Shown piece by piece: positions 43,709-52,395 of a DNA stretch of 64,000 nt. Position 1 is the first letter of the stretch. Each line of letters begins with the position of its first letter. Made by a program: the position numbers and the translations under genes. Origin of the DNA: Shewanella abyssi (lineage in GTDB: Bacteria > Pseudomonadota > Gammaproteobacteria > Enterobacterales > Shewanellaceae); the NCBI RefSeq assembly GCF_023284025.1, contig NZ_JAKIKR010000002.1, positions 113,195 through 177,194 of the forward strand, given 5' to 3'. The notes beneath the pieces are model-generated. The model was not told the origin of the DNA and searched no databases. It saw only the letters and a program-made list of their open reading frames with translations.

Positions 43709-45318
43709 TGCTAACGAGTGGATCAGCTAATCCCCCATTTGAGCCAGCTTTTGACCCAGAGTATGAAGCCAGTTGCCTGCGTATTTATGATCCCAAAGAG
43801 GTGTTACTCGGGTATCAAAAACGCTGGATAGCGGATGAGTCACAGCTCAAGCTGGCAGAAAAGTCACGCCGTACCGGCTTAACCTGGGCCGAAGCCGCTG
43901 ATGCCTCATTAACTGCTGGAGCGGCTCGTGGTCAAGGCGGTACTAACCATTTTTATGTTGGCTCAAACAAGGAAATGGCGCGCGAGTTTATCGATGCTGC
44001 CGCCATGTGGGCCAAGGTATTTGATAAAGCGGCGGGTGACATACAAGAAGAGATCTTTATTGATGATGGCCAAGACGGCAAAGAGATCTTAACCTTTGCC
44101 ATCTACTTTGCCTCGGGCTTTAAAATCCAAGCACTATCAAGCAATCCATCAAACCTGCGTGGTATGCAGGGTAACGTCACCATAGATGAAGCCGCCTTTC
44201 ATGACCGTTTAGCCGAAGTACTCAAAGCGGCATTAGCGTTGACCATGTGGGGCGCAAAGGTGCGTTTAATCTCCACTCACAATGGTATCGACAACCTATT
44301 TAACGAGCTGATTAATGATTCCCGTGCAGGTAAAAAAGATTACAGCATCCACCGTATAAGCCTCGATGACGCCTGCGATGAGGGCTTATACCAACGGATC
44401 TGCCAGGTGCGTGGCATTGAATGGAGTCAAGGCTCACAAGAGCAATGGAAAGCTGCCTTACTTAAAGCCACTGCCACCGAAGAGGATGCACTCGAAGAGT
44501 ATGGCTGTGTGCCTAAGTCTGGCGGTGGTGCCTACCTTAACCGCGCCTTGATAGAAGCACGCATGGCCAGCATAGGTGAAAGCGGTCCCGTTATTCGCCT
44601 GGCCAAAAAAGATGATTTTGGTCAGTGGCCAGAAAACCTACGCGCAGCAGAAATACTGCAGTGGTGTGATGATCAACTAAAGCCAATACTCGACGCCTTA
44701 GATCCCGCGCGTAGCCATGTGTTTGGCGAGGATTTTGCCCGCAGTGGTGACTTAACCGTGATCGATGTTGGCGAGATAGCCCAAGACCTACACATCAAAG
44801 TAAAGCTGCAGGTAGAGCTAAAAAACATACCCTTTCGCCAGCAAGAGCAGATCTTGTTTTACATCGTCGACCGCTTGCCCCGTTTACGCGGTGGCGGTAT
44901 GGATGCACGCGGTAATGGCCAAGCCTTAGCTGAATACGCTCAGGATAAATATGGCACCGAGGTGATTGAGTGCGTCATGTTGTCAGAACCGTTTTATCGT
45001 GAGCAGATGCCGCGCTTTAAAAGTCATTTTGAAGACGGCTTGATCACCATTCCACGGGACGATGACACCAGTACCGACTTGCGCGCGCTGGCCATTAATC
45101 GCCGAGGTACTCCATGCCTAGGTGATGTGCGCACAGGCCAAGACAAAGAACGCCACGGTGACGCGGCCATCAGTTTGTTTCTGATGGTTTACGCTGCCAC
45201 GCTAGACGGTGCCCCCATCGAATTCACCCCCATTCCGAAAAGTGATCATCACAACCCTAATGCCCGTGCTAATGGCGATGCCGATGATCACTCTCAATCA
45301 CAGCGAGGTTGCTGGTAA
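43708..45318 (+). CDS. Large terminase (Mu gp28-like)
   Basis: 536 residues. The ATPase is near the N terminus: LGYQKRWIADESQLKLAEKS then RRTGLTWAEAADAS, the atypical Walker A of Mu-type terminases. Walker B-like GNVTIDEAAFHDRLAE follows at about 155. The nuclease domain starts about 340 with VFGEDFARSGDLTVIDVGEI, with acidic metal ligands. It packages DNA by the headful mechanism from host sequence next to the phage left end. It shares one base with the portal gene start. Confidence 0.92.
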   Translation: MLTSGSANPPFEPAFDPEYEASCLRIYDPKEVLLGYQKRWIADESQLKLAEKSRRTGLTWAEAADASLTAGAARGQGGTNHFYVGSNKEMAREFIDAAAMWAKVFDKAAGDIQEEIFIDDGQDGKEILTFAIYFASGFKIQALSSNPSNLRGMQGNVTIDEAAFHDRLAEVLKAALALTMWGAKVRLISTHNGIDNLFNELINDSRAGKKDYSIHRISLDDACDEGLYQRICQVRGIEWSQGSQEQWKAALLKATATEEDALEEYGCVPKSGGGAYLNRALIEARMASIGESGPVIRLAKKDDFGQWPENLRAAEILQWCDDQLKPILDALDPARSHVFGEDFARSGDLTVIDVGEIAQDLHIKVKLQVELKNIPFRQQEQILFYIVDRLPRLRGGGMDARGNGQALAEYAQDKYGTEVIECVMLSEPFYREQMPRFKSHFEDGLITIPRDDDTSTDLRALAINRRGTPCLGDVRTGQDKERHGDAAISLFLMVYAATLDGAPIEFTPIPKSDHHNPNARANGDADDHSQSQRGCW

Positions 45319-46991
45319 TGCAACAAAAGAAATCCGTAATACTAGATGCCAGTGGTCGCCCCTTTAAGCAGCGTGATGCCAAGGCATTACAAACCGATGA
45401 TGTGCGTATTACTGGCCTGCATCGCACCTTTAGCCAGCATCCTTCAAGCGGCTTAACGCCTGCCAGTGCTGCCGAAATACTGCAAGCCGCAGAGCAGGGC
45501 GATATGATTGCTCAGTGCGAACTGGCCGAAGATATTGAGGAGAAAGACGGCCACCTATACGCCGAACTCGACAAGCGCAAACGTGCGCTAATAGGCGTGG
45601 ACTATTACTTAACCCCACCACGAAACCCCAGCGCACAAGAGAAAGCCGACACCGAGTACTTGCAAGAGATGCTCGAAGAGGGCAACTGGATAAAGAGCCT
45701 AATCAAGTCGATGGCAGACGCCATCCTTAAAGGCTTTAGCATGCACGAACTTGCCTGGACCCGTGAGCTAGGCGAGTGGTTTGTCGAAGTACCAGAGTAT
45801 CGTGATCCCGCCTGGTTTATGACGCATCCAGAAAACCGCAACGAACTACGTCTACGCGATGCCAGCCATCAAGGAGCAGAGCTGTGGCCCTTTGGTTGGA
45901 TTAAGCATACTCACCTGGCTAAATCGGGTTACCTCAGCCGTGGCGGCTTAGTGCGTCAATTGGTATGGCCATTCATCTTTAAAAACTACAGCGTGCGCGA
46001 TTTAGCCGAGTTCCTTGAGATCTACGGTTTACCGCTGCGCATTGGCCAGTACCCAAGCGGAGCTAACGACGATGAAAAGCGCGCTTTGCTGCAGGCGGTA
46101 ATGAGCATTGGCCATAACGCGGGTGGCATTATGCCTAAAGGTATGGTGATGGATTTCCATAGCGCCGCCCAGGGCCAAGCCGATCCGTTTGAACTGATGA
46201 TGAGCTGGGCAGAAAAAACCATGAGCAAGGTGATATTAGGTGGCACACTCACCAGCCAGGCCGATGGTAAAAGCTCGACCAATGCGCTTGGCAATGTACA
46301 TAACGAGGTTCGCCAGGAGTTGCGCGATTCAGACTTAGCACAACTGGCCGAAACCTTAACCCGTGATCTCGTTGCGCCCTTGTATGCGCTCAATTGTAAG
46401 AGTTACCAAAGCCCAAGGCGTCATCCTCGCTTGGTGTTCGATATCAGCGATCCTGAAGATTTAACTGAACTCGCCGAACCGCTAAAGGTACTGGTGAGCA
46501 TGGGAATGCAAGTGCCACAGCAATGGCTGCACGATAAAACCCGTATACCTAAGCCTGTGAATGGCGAAGCGATACTGCTGCTCGAAGGCCAAACGGCCAC
46601 ACCGGCTATCAGCCCAGCAGCTAAGTCAGTTAAAGACGGTCAAAACGCGGCACTATCTGCTAATCAACATTCAGCTAAGCAACATACGCTAGCCGCCTTA
46701 ACAGCCGCCAAAATTAATCGCTTAACCAAAGATGCAGAGCAACAGCAGCTCACGGATTCCGAAGCAGAGCTTAAACAAATGCACAACCAACTGGCCGACA
46801 ATATGGCACCAGTGCTAGTCAGCTTTACTGAGCAAATTGCAACGCTAGTCGCTAATGCAGAGTCATTGGAGGAGTTACAGCAGGCATTAACAGAACTCGA
46901 CCTATCGGTAGATGAAGCCAGTGAGATCATGCAAACAGCCTTTGCCGCTGCCGACCTCGCTGGGCAGTATGATGTCAGTGAGGGGCGCTAA
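45318..46991 (+). CDS. DUF935 portal protein (Mu gp29-like)
   Basis: 557 residues from ATG 45318, eight bases after GAGGT; a TTG at 45309 in frame is less likely. DUF935 marks are EKDGHLYAELDKRKRALIGV, SMHELAWTRELGEWFVEVPE, FKNYSVRDLAEFLEIYGLPL and KVILGGTLTSQADGKSSTNA. The C-terminal part is a helical, Gln/Ala-rich region. The portal is the ring through which DNA enters the head. It is followed after two bases by the MuF gene. Confidence 0.93.
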   Translation: MQQKKSVILDASGRPFKQRDAKALQTDDVRITGLHRTFSQHPSSGLTPASAAEILQAAEQGDMIAQCELAEDIEEKDGHLYAELDKRKRALIGVDYYLTPPRNPSAQEKADTEYLQEMLEEGNWIKSLIKSMADAILKGFSMHELAWTRELGEWFVEVPEYRDPAWFMTHPENRNELRLRDASHQGAELWPFGWIKHTHLAKSGYLSRGGLVRQLVWPFIFKNYSVRDLAEFLEIYGLPLRIGQYPSGANDDEKRALLQAVMSIGHNAGGIMPKGMVMDFHSAAQGQADPFELMMSWAEKTMSKVILGGTLTSQADGKSSTNALGNVHNEVRQELRDSDLAQLAETLTRDLVAPLYALNCKSYQSPRRHPRLVFDISDPEDLTELAEPLKVLVSMGMQVPQQWLHDKTRIPKPVNGEAILLLEGQTATPAISPAAKSVKDGQNAALSANQHSAKQHTLAALTAAKINRLTKDAEQQQLTDSEAELKQMHNQLADNMAPVLVSFTEQIATLVANAESLEELQQALTELDLSVDEASEIMQTAFAAADLAGQYDVSEGR

Positions 46992-46993
46992 TA

Positions 46994-48442
46994 ATGGCGA
47001 CCAAGGCTAGCTATGGCTCGCTGACGTTTGCTGAGCAAATTGTATTCTTTCGAGATAAGTTAAATCTACCTAGTGAACGCTGGAATGACATTTGGCGCAG
47101 TGCTCACAACACCAGCTTTGCGGTGGCAGGGGCAATGAAAGCCGACCTGCTTAATGATTTTCGTCAAGCACTCGATGGTGCAATCAGCGACGGAAAATCG
47201 CTTACCTGGTTTAAAAGTGAGTTTAAGCACATAGCCGCTAAACATGGCTGGCAACATACAGGCGGCGCAGATTGGCGCGCAAGGATCATTTACAACACCA
47301 ATATGCGCCAAAGCTACAATGCAGGCCGCTTTGAACAGTTACAGAAATTTGATTATTGGCGTTACGCCCATGGCGACAGCCAAACACCCAGAGCGTTACA
47401 TCTAAAATGGCATAACACCATATTAGCTAGAGATGATCCCTGGTGGCAGAGGCATTTTCCTAGTAACGGTTGGGGCTGTAAGTGCCGTGTATATGGCGTC
47501 AGTAAAAACGAATTTAAGCGACGTGGTTTAAGCCTAAGCCAGCGGCCTAACGACGGCATGCGTGATTGGCTAGACAAAACCACCGGAGAGGTGCATCAAG
47601 TACCCAAAGGCATCGATGCGGGCTTTGACTATCAACCTAAACGCGAAGTGATTAGTGCTAAGCGCAAGCAGCAAGTTGAAGCTAAAGCCGAAGCGAATAA
47701 AGGGGCCAAAGGGCCAGAGCGTATTGTTCCGGACTCATTTAGTACGGTTAAAGGGGTCACTAACGCCAGTTTAAACCAGGCATTAAACGCAATTAAACAA
47801 ACCTCAAGTGCAGAGCAAATAGAGTTACTGGGTAAGTTTATGCAGCAATATAAGATTAAGTCGCTGTTTTTAAAGCAAGCAGAGATGGGAGTAAGTAACG
47901 CTGGCGCAAAAGCTATCGAAAAATCAGTAGCTGAGTATTTGCAAAATGATAAGTTTCGAGCTGCTCAATTTAGAACTAGGCAACTCTACACCACCCAGGG
48001 CTATCGGCGCGCCTGGGGTTTTACCTCATCCTCATACGATAACGTTAATGTAAAAGTGGGCGGTACTATTCGCTTAGATAAAGTCGTGGTTAATGAACTG
48101 CGCCAAGGGGTAAAGCTCGCCGCCATGTTTAATGCTGATCAAAAAATGGTATTTTCAATGTCAGCATTAATTCGCACCCAGAGTGTTAGCGCTCATCACG
48201 GTGGCACTTTAGTCACTTGGTTACACGAGGTTGGGCATCAGCTACACTTTAAAGCAGGTAGCCCGCCCAAGCCGATGGCAAAGCATTTAACCCGTTACAG
48301 CAACAGTAACCACTATGAATGGCATGCTGAGCACTTCACCGCTTGGGTGCTTAATCGCAATGCACTGGCTGAGTTTAGCCCTGAAATCGCAGAATACTTT
48401 GATAAGCTAATAGTGGGCGTACTCGCTAAGGAACCAAAATGA
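46994..48442 (+). CDS. MuF minor head protein fused to an HExxH metallopeptidase-like domain
   Basis: 482 residues. The N-terminal half (about 1-225) is the Phage_Mu_F/SPP1-gp7 domain: RIIYNTNMRQSYNAGRFEQL, the zinc-like HFPSNGWGCKCRVYGVSKNE, and the tail TGEVHQVPKGIDAGFDY. After a Lys/Ala-rich linker (about 226-245), a domain at about 250-482 is unrelated to Mu gp30. It carries HEVGHQLHF with His411, Glu412 and His415, and a downstream YEWHAEHFTAW (Glu442, Glu446) that could give the third ligand, so a zincin fold is likely. MuF proteins with C-terminal toxin-like domains are a known polymorphic class. Injected activity is inference. Confidence 0.82.
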   Translation: MATKASYGSLTFAEQIVFFRDKLNLPSERWNDIWRSAHNTSFAVAGAMKADLLNDFRQALDGAISDGKSLTWFKSEFKHIAAKHGWQHTGGADWRARIIYNTNMRQSYNAGRFEQLQKFDYWRYAHGDSQTPRALHLKWHNTILARDDPWWQRHFPSNGWGCKCRVYGVSKNEFKRRGLSLSQRPNDGMRDWLDKTTGEVHQVPKGIDAGFDYQPKREVISAKRKQQVEAKAEANKGAKGPERIVPDSFSTVKGVTNASLNQALNAIKQTSSAEQIELLGKFMQQYKIKSLFLKQAEMGVSNAGAKAIEKSVAEYLQNDKFRAAQFRTRQLYTTQGYRRAWGFTSSSYDNVNVKVGGTIRLDKVVVNELRQGVKLAAMFNADQKMVFSMSALIRTQSVSAHHGGTLVTWLHEVGHQLHFKAGSPPKPMAKHLTRYSNSNHYEWHAEHFTAWVLNRNALAEFSPEIAEYFDKLIVGVLAKEPK

Positions 48443-48729
48443 CAACAGCAATGGATAAAGATCTTGCCGCCATGCTAGCCAAAGCAAAATCCTCTACAGA
48501 GTTTAATCAGCCAATGCCACTGGTCGATAAAGCCTTGCTGATCGTCAATGACGCAAGCTTGAGCTACAAGGATAAAGTTTCGCAAATCGAAGCATTAGTG
48601 CAGCAAGCACAAATTGAAGCAAAAGTTGAAGCAAAAGCCGAAAAGGCCACTCATCAATTAGCCGCGTTCGCCGAAGTGTGGGAGAGCCTTCACGCTTTAA
48701 CACCACTCGATGAAATGACAGACCGTTAG
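48439..48729 (+). CDS. Small helical protein after MuF (unknown, possible partner)
   Basis: 96 residues, overlapping the MuF stop by four bases (ATGA). It is helical and rich in Ala, Lys and Glu (QAQIEAKVEAKAEKATHQLA), with a hydrophobic C-terminal helix (LAAFAEVWESLHALTPLDEM). No family was recognised. Its tight coupling to the metallopeptidase-bearing MuF suggests an immunity or chaperone role, but a plain structural accessory is equally possible. A 68-base gap separates it from gpG. Confidence 0.5.
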   Translation: MTTAMDKDLAAMLAKAKSSTEFNQPMPLVDKALLIVNDASLSYKDKVSQIEALVQQAQIEAKVEAKAEKATHQLAAFAEVWESLHALTPLDEMTDR

Positions 48730-48797
48730 TTAATGACCCACTTAATGAATAGTTAAAATGAATAGTCAAAAGACAAGCAGTTATAGGGGAGTCATTC

Positions 48798-49268
48798 ATG
48801 GCAGGCAGTAGTATCAAAATCACCACCCAAGGTGATAGGGCCATCAGTGAGGTGTTGCAGCAGCTGCTAGAGCAAAGCCAAGACTTAACCCCCGCGTTAA
48901 ATGATATAGGTGAATATCTGTTAGTAACTCATCAGCAACGCTTTATCGACCAACAAACACCAGACGGCACCCCCTGGGAGCCATTAAGCCCCACCACGCA
49001 TGCCCGTAAACGGCGCGGCGACCGCATATTGACCGAAGAGGGTAACCTTGCTAATAACCTGCATTATCAAATTACAGGTAGCCTCTCCGGCGCTAGCCTG
49101 GAGTTTGGCAGTAATGAAGTCTACGCTGCTATGCATCAGTTTGGCGGCACTACTAGCTCACGGAGCATGATGCCAAATCAAGATATCCCCGCGAGGGAGT
49201 TTTTGGGGCTGGCGGGTGAAGATGAAAAGCAGATTTTACAGATACTATCAGCTTTTCTAGTCGACTAA
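48798..49268 (+). CDS. Phage virion morphogenesis protein (Mu gpG-like)
   Basis: 156 residues. Family marks are IGEYLLVTHQQRFIDQQTPD, GTPWEPLSPTTHARKRRGDR, ILTEEGNLANNLHYQITGSL and the C-terminal IPAREFLGLA. GpG proteins finish head or tail assembly. Start is ATG 48798 after GGGGAG. Its stop overlaps the opposite-strand PutAbiC gene by four bases, which begins the second cargo island. Confidence 0.88.
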   Translation: MAGSSIKITTQGDRAISEVLQQLLEQSQDLTPALNDIGEYLLVTHQQRFIDQQTPDGTPWEPLSPTTHARKRRGDRILTEEGNLANNLHYQITGSLSGASLEFGSNEVYAAMHQFGGTTSSRSMMPNQDIPAREFLGLAGEDEKQILQILSAFLVD

Positions 49269-50137
49269 TTCAACTCGCTTTGATGTAGTATTCCATTGAT
49301 TAAACGAAGTTGAACGGCAATAGGGTCCGTCCAGAATACATCTTGAAAAGGTTGCAACATTTTCTTTGCTTGCTCTACATAGATAGTCGCAAGCTCTGGG
49401 CTGTTGGATAACTCATGATATTTGAGAATAAGATTAGAAAATTGTATTAAGGTGATTTCAAGCTCTCTGAATTGACAAGCAGTATCATACCTTTTTGATT
49501 CGTGATAGGAGTCTCTAAGGCGGTCTTTTAAGTTTTCTAACTTATGTGCTGACCAGTCACCATTTTCATATAGGAGATTATTTATTGTGAGCTTTTTTAG
49601 ATAGGATGAAGTTGGTCTTACACTTTGCGGAATTTTTGTTAGAACCTTTAATATTGACTCATTAATGAATTGGCTTGATCTCAGGTGATTTTGATACTGA
49701 ATTCTTAAGTCTGTCATAATCCGCATTACTTCATTTAATTGTGCTTCCTTTTGAAGATGTGTAACTTGATCTTCCATTGCCTGCCTACTAAGTGCAGTCT
49801 CATCTTTAGTTTCTGCCAATTCTTGACGAGTCAACGCTAACTCTTTGCGAGATAGTGATAGCTCTTCCATCTGCATTTTCAGTGACCAAATAAGCAATCC
49901 AACTGTAGCAAAACCTAAAACAGGGTTAAGTACACCTCCAAGAAAGTCACCAAAAGCACCAAAGTCTGCCTGATTACCCCAGCCATTATTGAAATTCATA
50001 AAGTACAAACCGTTCAAGCAGGCGGCGACTAAAGCTAAAAGCAAGATGAGCCATTTAAACGAGATATCCTTGCTTTTATCTTCACCAGCATCGTTCTGTA
50101 CTGCAGCTTGAGCTTGGGTTGGGGGATTGGTTGTCAT
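49265..50137 (-). CDS. PutAbiC-type abortive-infection protein (prophage cargo)
   Basis: 290 residues on the strand opposite to the late genes. TM1 is at 28-47 and TM2 at about 62-88, with ADFGAFGDFLGGVLNPVLGF, the mark of the putative phage abortive-infection (PF16872) family. A coiled coil follows (about 88-130, MEELSLSRKELALTRQELAE), then a helical cytoplasmic domain. Family members are suspected to block phage growth; experimental proof is limited. It is AT-rich with its own 5' region at 50138-50358, so it should be expressed in the lysogen when late genes are off. Superinfection exclusion is a fair inference. Confidence 0.75.
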   Translation of the reverse strand: MTTNPPTQAQAAVQNDAGEDKSKDISFKWLILLLALVAACLNGLYFMNFNNGWGNQADFGAFGDFLGGVLNPVLGFATVGLLIWSLKMQMEELSLSRKELALTRQELAETKDETALSRQAMEDQVTHLQKEAQLNEVMRIMTDLRIQYQNHLRSSQFINESILKVLTKIPQSVRPTSSYLKKLTINNLLYENGDWSAHKLENLKDRLRDSYHESKRYDTACQFRELEITLIQFSNLILKYHELSNSPELATIYVEQAKKMLQPFQDVFWTDPIAVQLRLINGILHQSELN

Positions 50138-50358
50138 GCGCCTTCCATGGGTAAAAATTTATGTAAGTGATTCTACGATGCCACCAATCGTTAATCAAAG
50201 TTTAAAGCGCCTCAGAAGCGTTTATAGCAAATTAAACATGAATGCTTCGCCGCTGTGCTTCTTGAAAGAGATTGCTAGCTTAAACAGAGGTTTAAACGGG
50301 TTTTAAACTGGGTTATGCTCTTTGAACAAGGTTATTCGCATACATATAAGGAAATATT

Positions 50359-50553
50359 ATGCCTGGAGGCGGTGGTGGTGAAGTCGATAGTGACAATAAT
50401 GAGGAGCTCAATAGTAACCTCGTTGGAAATGTTCAAACTGCAACAATATCTGTAGATAGTAATAGCGCCAGTGAAGTGTCAATTGAACAGGCTGCATTGT
50501 TTTCAATTCCAGTCGTGTTGCTAGTACTTTGTTATCTTAAGCTCAAAAAATAG
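50359..50553 (+). CDS. Small single-TM protein (cargo island 2)
   Basis: 64 residues, with AAGGAAATATT upstream of the ATG. A Gly-rich, acidic start (PGGGGGEVDSDNNEELNSN) precedes one C-terminal membrane helix (AALFSIPVVLLVLCYLKLKK) with a basic end, predicting the N terminus outside. No family was recognised. It is followed 17 bases later by a longer unknown gene, probably in the same transcript. Confidence 0.5.
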   Translation: MPGGGGGEVDSDNNEELNSNLVGNVQTATISVDSNSASEVSIEQAALFSIPVVLLVLCYLKLKK

Positions 50554-50570
50554 TTCATCAAGGGTACAAA

Positions 50571-51335
50571 ATGACTAAACAACAAAAAACATTTGCACTT
50601 TTACAGTCATCATCTGTTCAGTTAAAAATACCTCTTTCAGGAGTTATGGCCGCAGCGGTTACTGGCAAAACGATCAATATTTCAAATGGTCTTAATGCGC
50701 TCTTAAGTGAATGTTTGCCTCCTAAAAAAGTTAAAACATCTTTAACGATTCTTGGGCATGAGTTAGATGTGAAGTTAGATGAGCATGTTTTATTGAGGCT
50801 CAATGAAGTAATGGAAAACCCAGCATTCGAGTCTGAAGACTTTGAAAATGCATTCTATGAATTATTGCGGTATGCGCTGCCTTATGAAGAACGGCCACCC
50901 TCTATAAAGCAAATAAAGTATGCAGGCGCGATAGCAACAATGTTGGATGTTGACCTTCCAAGTGAATTGTCTGGGAGCACAGAAGCTTGCTCGGATTTTA
51001 TTGATAAATACCAGGATGAGTTTAAGACTACAAATTCACGAATCAAAGCTATGTCACGTCATGTTCGAAAGTTGGCTAAACAAGGCTATGCAGATTTTCT
51101 GTATCGAAATGAACATTCATTTGTCGACATTTGCTCAGTATTTGACGTTGTTAAAGAATCAACAGTAATTAAGTATATTAGTGAATACAGAGAGTGGGCC
51201 GAAGAGTTTAAACTCTATAAACATGAATCTCAATTGCAGTATATGGACTCAATTTTATATGTGATAGAAGCAGAATATCCAGAGTTTACCGATTTTGTCG
51301 AAACGATGGAATCTGAAAAAGAGTACATTGATTGA
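50571..51335 (+). CDS. Unknown protein (cargo island 2)
   Basis: 254 residues, soluble, AT-rich. Visible features: an N-terminal Ser/Ile-rich region, a small domain TSLTILGHELDVKLDEHVLL, a middle segment KQIKYAGAIATMLDVDLPSE that resembles a DUF-type helical unit, and a C-terminal acidic helix (YIEAEYPEFTDF-like). No signal peptide, membrane helix or catalytic motif was seen. It is transcribed with the small TM protein upstream. Function unknown; the cargo position suggests a lysogenic or defence role. Confidence 0.55.
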   Translation: MTKQQKTFALLQSSSVQLKIPLSGVMAAAVTGKTINISNGLNALLSECLPPKKVKTSLTILGHELDVKLDEHVLLRLNEVMENPAFESEDFENAFYELLRYALPYEERPPSIKQIKYAGAIATMLDVDLPSELSGSTEACSDFIDKYQDEFKTTNSRIKAMSRHVRKLAKQGYADFLYRNEHSFVDICSVFDVVKESTVIKYISEYREWAEEFKLYKHESQLQYMDSILYVIEAEYPEFTDFVETMESEKEYID

Positions 51336-51410
51336 ACATGTTGTTGAGTACTTTGTTGAGCAGGGCATACTCTGCCAGTTGTTTAGTAAAACATGATTTT
51401 AGGATTAAAT

Positions 51411-52316
51411 ATGCCAAGATGGCGTGAGACATTTGATATAAAAAGACCTTTATATAAGAACGCTTGGTTTTGGGTAGCGATATTGTTTCCTCCCATTTTG
51501 GCTGGAACTTTGGCTCTCGGGATTTCTTACTCCAACAATCTATACTTGCTAAGCTATTCACTAGAGCTGGGAGCCCTTGAGACCTTTTATAACTATCAAA
51601 AAATTCCGATTGCTGTTGCTGCTTTAATCTTTCCTTTTTCTGCCCTTGTGATCGCTCATCATCGTTCAGCGTTGACTTTAGAGCAAATAAAAAAGACCGA
51701 AGAACAGAAAACTTTTGCTAACTACTTAAAGCACAAAGAAGAGTTCTTTAAGTGTTTAGATAACATCGAAACCAAATCAAAAATTAGTTTTAAAAAAAGA
51801 AATGAGTTATATAAAATTTTGTTTCCGTATAACTCATTCAACACTTTAGCGCTGACCTCTCAAGGGAGAGAGGGTTTTGCCTCAATACTAGTTAGCGTAG
51901 CTAGCAGCTGTAATAGTGTTTTATCGAGGTATAACAGTATTTTTTCATTGAATGATGTAGCTTTTCGCAATTGCCTACCAGAAAATTACAATGAAAGTAC
52001 AAGCTCTTTATTTGACTTTTATTATGATATTTTGTGTGCTATTGAACCGCTAGAGATCGATATAGTAAAACCTTCAAACGAGAAGGATTGGATTTATATT
52101 GGTGATCATGCAAAAATTTTATATTGGATTAAATGGGTTCCAATTGAAGCTACGCAGCCATTACTGATTCAAGTTGTCATCAACGATATTATTGATGAAT
52201 TAGCGTTATTTTGTATGGTTACTATAGAAGAACTTAATTACATTAATGGTCCCGCGGAGAAGGCTGCCTATCGGATGCTTGAAGCATTACGAACAAAGAA
52301 AAACCTTAAAAAGTAA
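51411..52316 (+). CDS. Two-TM protein with cytoplasmic helical domain (cargo island 2)
   Basis: 301 residues from ATG 51411, six bases after AGGA; an ATG at 51393 in frame lacks a ribosome-binding site. Two membrane helices lie at about 17-40 (NAWFWVAILFPPILAGTLAL) and 65-83 (IPIAVAALIFPFSALVIAHH). A basic turn, a coiled-coil-like segment (LTLEQIKKTEEQKTFANYLK) and a long helical domain follow. The layout is like PutAbiC and other membrane effectors, without clear sequence identity. It is the last gene of the island, ending one base before boundary element B. Defence role is inference. Confidence 0.6.
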   Translation: MPRWRETFDIKRPLYKNAWFWVAILFPPILAGTLALGISYSNNLYLLSYSLELGALETFYNYQKIPIAVAALIFPFSALVIAHHRSALTLEQIKKTEEQKTFANYLKHKEEFFKCLDNIETKSKISFKKRNELYKILFPYNSFNTLALTSQGREGFASILVSVASSCNSVLSRYNSIFSLNDVAFRNCLPENYNESTSSLFDFYYDILCAIEPLEIDIVKPSNEKDWIYIGDHAKILYWIKWVPIEATQPLLIQVVINDIIDELALFCMVTIEELNYINGPAEKAAYRMLEALRTKKNLKK

Positions 52317-52317
52317 C

Positions 52318-52395
52318 CCCGAAACCTTTCCAATCCGCTAGGTTGAACACCTAAGCCAGAATAGGCACTCCAATGTTATTGAGAGTGCCTTTTTT
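52318..52395 (+). promoter_or_regulatory. Late-operon boundary element B (second copy of the shared block)
   Basis: CCCGAAACCTTTC (52318-52330) and GAACACCTAA (52345-52354) repeat the blocks of element A with 27 rather than 24 bases between their starts. The hairpin AGGCACTC / GAGTGCCT (52363-52370 with 52383-52390) ends in six T directly followed by the ATG at 52396. The hairpin arms differ in sequence from element A while structure and position are kept. In Mu, gene I has its own late promoter here. Confidence 0.55.

Noticed and set aside
48439..48729. Calling the gene after MuF a proven immunity protein
   Set aside because: Only coupling and size suggest this; the sequence has no known immunity family, so it is kept as unknown.
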